A stretch of DNA of 64,000 bases from Symbiodinium natans (taxonomy: Eukaryota > Sar > Dinophyceae > Suessiales > Symbiodiniaceae): the NCBI GenBank assembly GCA_905221605.1, contig CAJNDS010001990.1, forward strand, positions 252,001-316,000, read 5' to 3'. A program made the position numbers and the translations under genes. Positions 61,129-64,000 of this stretch are shown here, piece after piece; position 1 is the first letter of the stretch; the number at the start of each line of letters is the position of its first letter. The notes under the pieces are model-generated. The model had not been told where the DNA came from, did not search any database, and saw nothing but the letters and a program-made list of their open reading frames with translations.

Positions 61129-63736
61129 GCTGGACGGACAATCTGATTTTGGCCACCGACAGCTACAAGTTCAGCAGCTCGGACACGCGATTCGTGGGCT
61201 TTGTGTAGACCCTTAAACCCGAAACCCTAAGCCCTAAGCCCTAAACTCTAAACTCTAAACCCAAGGTTCAAGGGTGCGGATGTGGCGGATGTGTGTAAAG
61301 AGAGGCTTAGGATTTAAGGCTTACAAGTAGAGATTGATTTGCCGTTTAGGGTTTCGTTTTTTAATGGGATGGTTATAGGATGGTTATGTTGTTTAAGCCC
61401 ACAGGGGTATTCAGGGTATTCAGAAGTGCTGAGGATTCTGAAACTGGACTTACGTATTCTGCGCATCCCATGACTGTCTTGCCACTGGCGCAGGCCACTG
61501 GAAGCAGTATCCGAAGGGAACCCAATATGTGACCTGGATGCGGCAGTCGTGGGTTTTCTGCATAGAGGGAAAGGTGCCTTTGATGTTGAGGCTTGCGGCT
61601 TGGGGCTTGACTGGTACTTGTCGACTTAGCAGGAGGCTCATAAGGCTGATTGCAGATGTGCCCAAAAAACGAACAGTCCTTAATAGGGATCGTAGTATAC
61701 CCCCGATTCTACTCCCCATAAAGGACTCTTAGCATAAGGGGGAACATCCCAAGATTTAGGGTTCAGGGGCTCTGGCCTCAGAGCCTTGCCGTGTGCCGTG
61801 AACCCACACGGGAGCATCATTTTTGGCAACTGCCCAACTCCTGACCTCTCTAAACCCATGAGCCTCAACCTCTTGATGGATGTGATTGAGGTGCCTTCCC
61901 TCTTATGCTTGATGCAGGAACCCAAGCCCTTAAAGCCCTGAATTAAACCTTAGTACCCCCCAAACCCTAAACCCCAAACGCCCTGAAGCTCTAAACCCTA
62001 GACCCTAGCCCTAAACCCTAAACCCTAAACCCTAAACCCTAAACCCTAAACCCTAAACCCTAAACTGTTCCTGAGCGACAAGCCGGTCTAAGGTCTACAG
62101 CTACTTCGAGAGCCGTGGCTGCGACCGCGAGGGCTGGAATGACGTGGCTTGGACGGTTTCTTAGGGTTTAGGGTTTAGGGTTTAGGGTTTAGGGTTTCGG
62201 GTTTGGGGTTTGGGGTTTGGGGTTTAGGGTTTAGGGTTAGGGTTTAGGGTTCATATGTCTCAGAACCCTTAACCCAAAGCACAGTAAACCCCAAAGCTAG
62301 GGCCGGACATAGGGTACAGCTGAGGGCTTGTCCTTGTTACCCTAAGTTCTAAACTCTAATGAGCAGTTGAGAAATGGACATGGTCCTGGTGCAATTCAAT
62401 TTGAGGCTCCAGACGATCAGCAAGCGTCTGGATCATGAGCTTAGGTTGTTTTCGGAACTGTTGTAAGGTTCAGGGTTTAGTTTAGGGCTATTAAGGGGGA
62501 ACATCCCAAGGTTTAAGGTTTAGGATAGTCTTCCGAGGTGTGCTTCTTTGGCCTCCAGTACTTCATCAAGCGTTACCTGATGGGCCAGGCAGCGTTGCAG
62601 CTTTTTGCGATGTGTGAGCTGCAAAGATATCAGCATGCTCGGTTTCCTTCTGTTATTGGCATGCACTTAGACTTAGAACCCCTTGCGGACGAAGGACAGA
62701 CCCTCACTGCGTCGTCACGACATAGATGTTATTGCGGGTCTGCGTAATCATACAATCTTCGTTACCCGGGCCCTGGCGACCACTTCGTTCGGGTGACCTT
62801 CAGCTGACCCAGATTAGCTTTCCAATCGGTAGGTAGGCCCTTGTGATGTGATACATATTCTATCATATTCTCCTTATTGTGTTTCACAATGACAGTTTTG
62901 CGGTTACCCCTGTGTTTAGTTTGGCTACCTCGTTTTAGATGTTCCGATATATAACCCATAGCACGCGATACAGCCGTGACTAGCGATCACGAGATAGTCA
63001 CGTGATGGCGAACAACGGCTGTTTCACGGGCTATGTAGACTAGTTTATTCTTAGAGGAAAAACGGCGTGTGGGTTACCGGGCCTCTCTCTTTATTTAAGA
63101 GCGTTATGTTTCGGAATACTGTCCAGAGGGTATAAGAGCGTTATGTTTAGGAATACTGTCCAGAAGGTGTTAAGGGCCATACCAGCCACCGGTTCAGCTA
63201 GCACTCGGTGTCTGCGACTTCAGACTCTGCAGTAGGCGTTGGAACGCCTTAACCTTATGAGCTACATCTATTTTCTGCAGAAACCTCAGGCTGGAGCGCA
63301 AGAAGCTACTTTTCTCTTATTTTTATATATACCAATAGTAATAAATAAGATATGATACACTAGTCTTCAGTAGGGGGTTTGGGGTTTAGGGCATTGCGCT
63401 TAAGGGCATCCTTTACTGAACAGAACATGCTCCTGCCCGCATGTGCTCGTGTAGGGGGGAACCAACCTCAGGCTGAAGCGCAAGAAGCTATATTTCTCTT
63501 ATTTTTAATATATCGATCACCAATAGTAATGAATAAGATATGATACACTATCTTATATAGCATATTGCGTAATATATACACACATATGTGTATATCTTAA
63601 TCATCATATTCTACCACATATTACAGAATGTATTTCTAACATGTTCATCTCCTAATAGCATACTATATGGCATATGATGTAAGTCAGAGCTGCAGCTGAG
63701 GTCATCACTCGCGAGAAGATCGACGAGGCCGCCGAG
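61129..63736 (+). CDS. Nicotinamide phosphoribosyltransferase (NAD salvage), 5' part
   Basis: Five short exons join in frame: 61129-61173, 61494-61528, 62093-62155, 62538-62588 and 63701 to about 63736. They spell the conserved N-terminal part of NAMPT: NLILATDSYKFSHWKQYPKG, then YVYSYFESRGCDREGWNDVA, then WTVCFFGLQYFIKRYLMG, then QVITREKIDEAAE. NAMPT condenses nicotinamide with PRPP to give NMN, the rate-limiting step of NAD salvage; cytosolic in most eukaryotes. Introns: 61174-61493 (GC-AG), 61529-62092 (GT-AG), 62156-62537 (GT-AG), 62589-63700 (GC-AG). The first three carry telomere heptamer arrays and the second also a family D element. The catalytic C-terminal part lies beyond the window; any 5'-most exon with the start codon is not identified. 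Motif match and phase agreement at four junctions make the gene secure and probably functional. Confidence 0.85.
61174..61493 (+). other. NAMPT intron 1 (GC-AG, 320 nt)
   Basis: Starts GCAGCTCGGACACG and ends CACTGGCGCAG; GC is repeated at the start of the next exon. CCCTAAA-type units at 61213-61262. The join gives TTC AGC CAC (FSH), as the family demands. Confidence 0.8.
61529..62092 (+). other. NAMPT intron 2 (GT-AG, 564 nt) with D element and CCCTAAA array
   Basis: Starts GTGACCTGG, ends CAAGCCGGTCTAAG. Contains a family D element (61655-61750) and about 15 CCCTAAA units (61965-62066) whose last CTAAAC lies about 28 nt before the AG, a normal branch-point distance. It also holds long protein-like open frames (WMRQSWVFCIEGKVPLMLRL; PHGSIIFGNCPTPDLSKPMS), a warning that open islands are not always exons. 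Confidence 0.8.
62156..62537 (+). other. NAMPT intron 3 (GT-AG, 382 nt), donor fused to TTTAGGG
   Basis: Starts GTTTCTTAGGGTTTAGGG: heptamers begin within six bases of the splice site and continue to about 62250 with TTTGGGG variants. Ends TAGTCTTCCGAG; the next exon starts GTG. Confidence 0.8.
62589..63700 (+). other. NAMPT intron 4 (GC-AG, 1112 nt)
   Basis: Starts GCAGCGTTGC, ends AGAGCTGCAGCTGAG. Only a small heptamer remnant (about 63374-63390). It includes a direct repeat: AACCTCAGGCTGGAGCGCAA GAAGCT at 63281 and a near-copy at 63467, each followed by ATATCTTATT-type A+T-rich sequence with GATATGATACACTA. Confidence 0.7.
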
Positions 63737-63752
63737 TCCTCGCCTCGGCTTT

Positions 63753-64000
63753 CCGCATGGGGTTTAGGGTTTAGGGTTTAGGGTTTAGGGTTTAGGGTGA
63801 AATCAGGAGTCTTGATCGTATCTCACGTGGTGTGGAGTTGGGGAACCCGACGCCCTCAAAGCGCCCGAAGCTTCTCAGAGTCAGGGGCAAGGGAAATGCA
63901 GCAGCACCCCAACCCTGGTTCAACCTAAAGCCCTCAACCCCTAAACCCTCAACCCTAAACCCTAAACCCTAAACCCTCAACCCTCAACCCTCAACCCTCA
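63753..64000. repeat. TTTAGGG array, unique spacer, CCCTAAA/CCCTCAA array
   Basis: 63757-63800 TTTAGGG follows NAMPT exon 5; 63930-64000 CCCTAAA and CCCTCAA units run off the window. Consistent with a further telomere-bearing NAMPT intron. Confidence 0.85.

Noticed and set aside
61529-61925. Protein-like frames WMRQSWVFCIEGKVPLMLRL and PHGSIIFGNCPTPDLSKPMS as NAMPT exons
   Set aside because: The NAMPT motif order is continuous without them (KGTQ-YVYSYFE), so they lie in intron 2. This also lowers my confidence in other isolated exon-like islands.
1-64000. tRNA, rRNA or spliced-leader RNA genes
   Set aside because: No cloverleaf with tRNA box A/B signatures, no rRNA-like conserved segments, and no recognisable spliced-leader sequence was found by eye; small genes could still be missed.

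Overview
ORGANISM. The window looks like nuclear DNA of a dinoflagellate or close relative. The evidence is plant-type telomere heptamers (TTTAGGG / CCCTAAA) scattered through the interior, very short exons (35-63 nt in one gene), introns with GT or GC donors, many short terminal-inverted-repeat (TIR) elements of the introner type, G+C-rich exon islands, and no operon-like gene packing. Genus cannot be fixed from sequence alone. A 100-N scaffold gap lies at 29104-29203.

LAYOUT. (1) 1-15.8 kb: telomere-heptamer arrays, TIR elements and exon-like islands. They surround a decayed gene (4070-5356), a two-exon gene for a multi-pass membrane protein with a HET/TIR-reminiscent C-terminal domain (6893-9295), and three consecutive exons of a glycosyltransferase-like gene (14757-15730). 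(2) 15.8-27.2 kb: almost no telomere heptamers. It holds a purine/pyrimidine-asymmetric higher-order satellite (about 2.07 kb period), an 87-bp palindromic satellite open in several frames, and an A+T-rich palindromic TTTAAACGA satellite. (3) 27.2-29.1 kb: mixed islands, then the gap. (4) 29.2-36.1 kb: a second, diverged copy of about 20.7-27.2 kb. (5) 36.1-64 kb: dense telomere arrays alternating with exon-like islands. Recognisable genes are a four-exon unknown gene (37411-38445), a complete secreted periplasmic-binding-protein-like gene with two short introns (41030-42765), a PDCD2/TSR4-like gene starting near 46.6 kb, and the 5' part of a nicotinamide phosphoribosyltransferase gene (61129 to beyond 63735).

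MAIN OBSERVATION. Many telomere arrays here appear to be intron sequence. In the NAMPT, PDCD2-like and glycosyltransferase-like genes, reading frame and family motifs run cleanly across introns that contain heptamer arrays. The arrays are oriented: on the sense strand TTTAGGG usually lies just downstream of an exon (5' part of the intron) and CCCTAAA just upstream of the next exon (3' part). The clearest case is 14843-15181, which starts GTTTCGGGTTTAGGG and ends CCCTAAACCCAG. At least ten families of short TIR elements occur in the same region; one matches the spliced intron at 8068-8172, and two copies of another carry heptamer arrays inside them. Most reconstructed introns repeat their first two or more bases just after the 3' splice site, as expected if target duplications supplied splice sites.

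The genes share no evident pathway: NAD salvage (NAMPT), ribosome assembly chaperoning (PDCD2/TSR4), solute binding (PBP) and glycosylation. What unites the region is its intron architecture. Gene models were built by eye and need transcript support.
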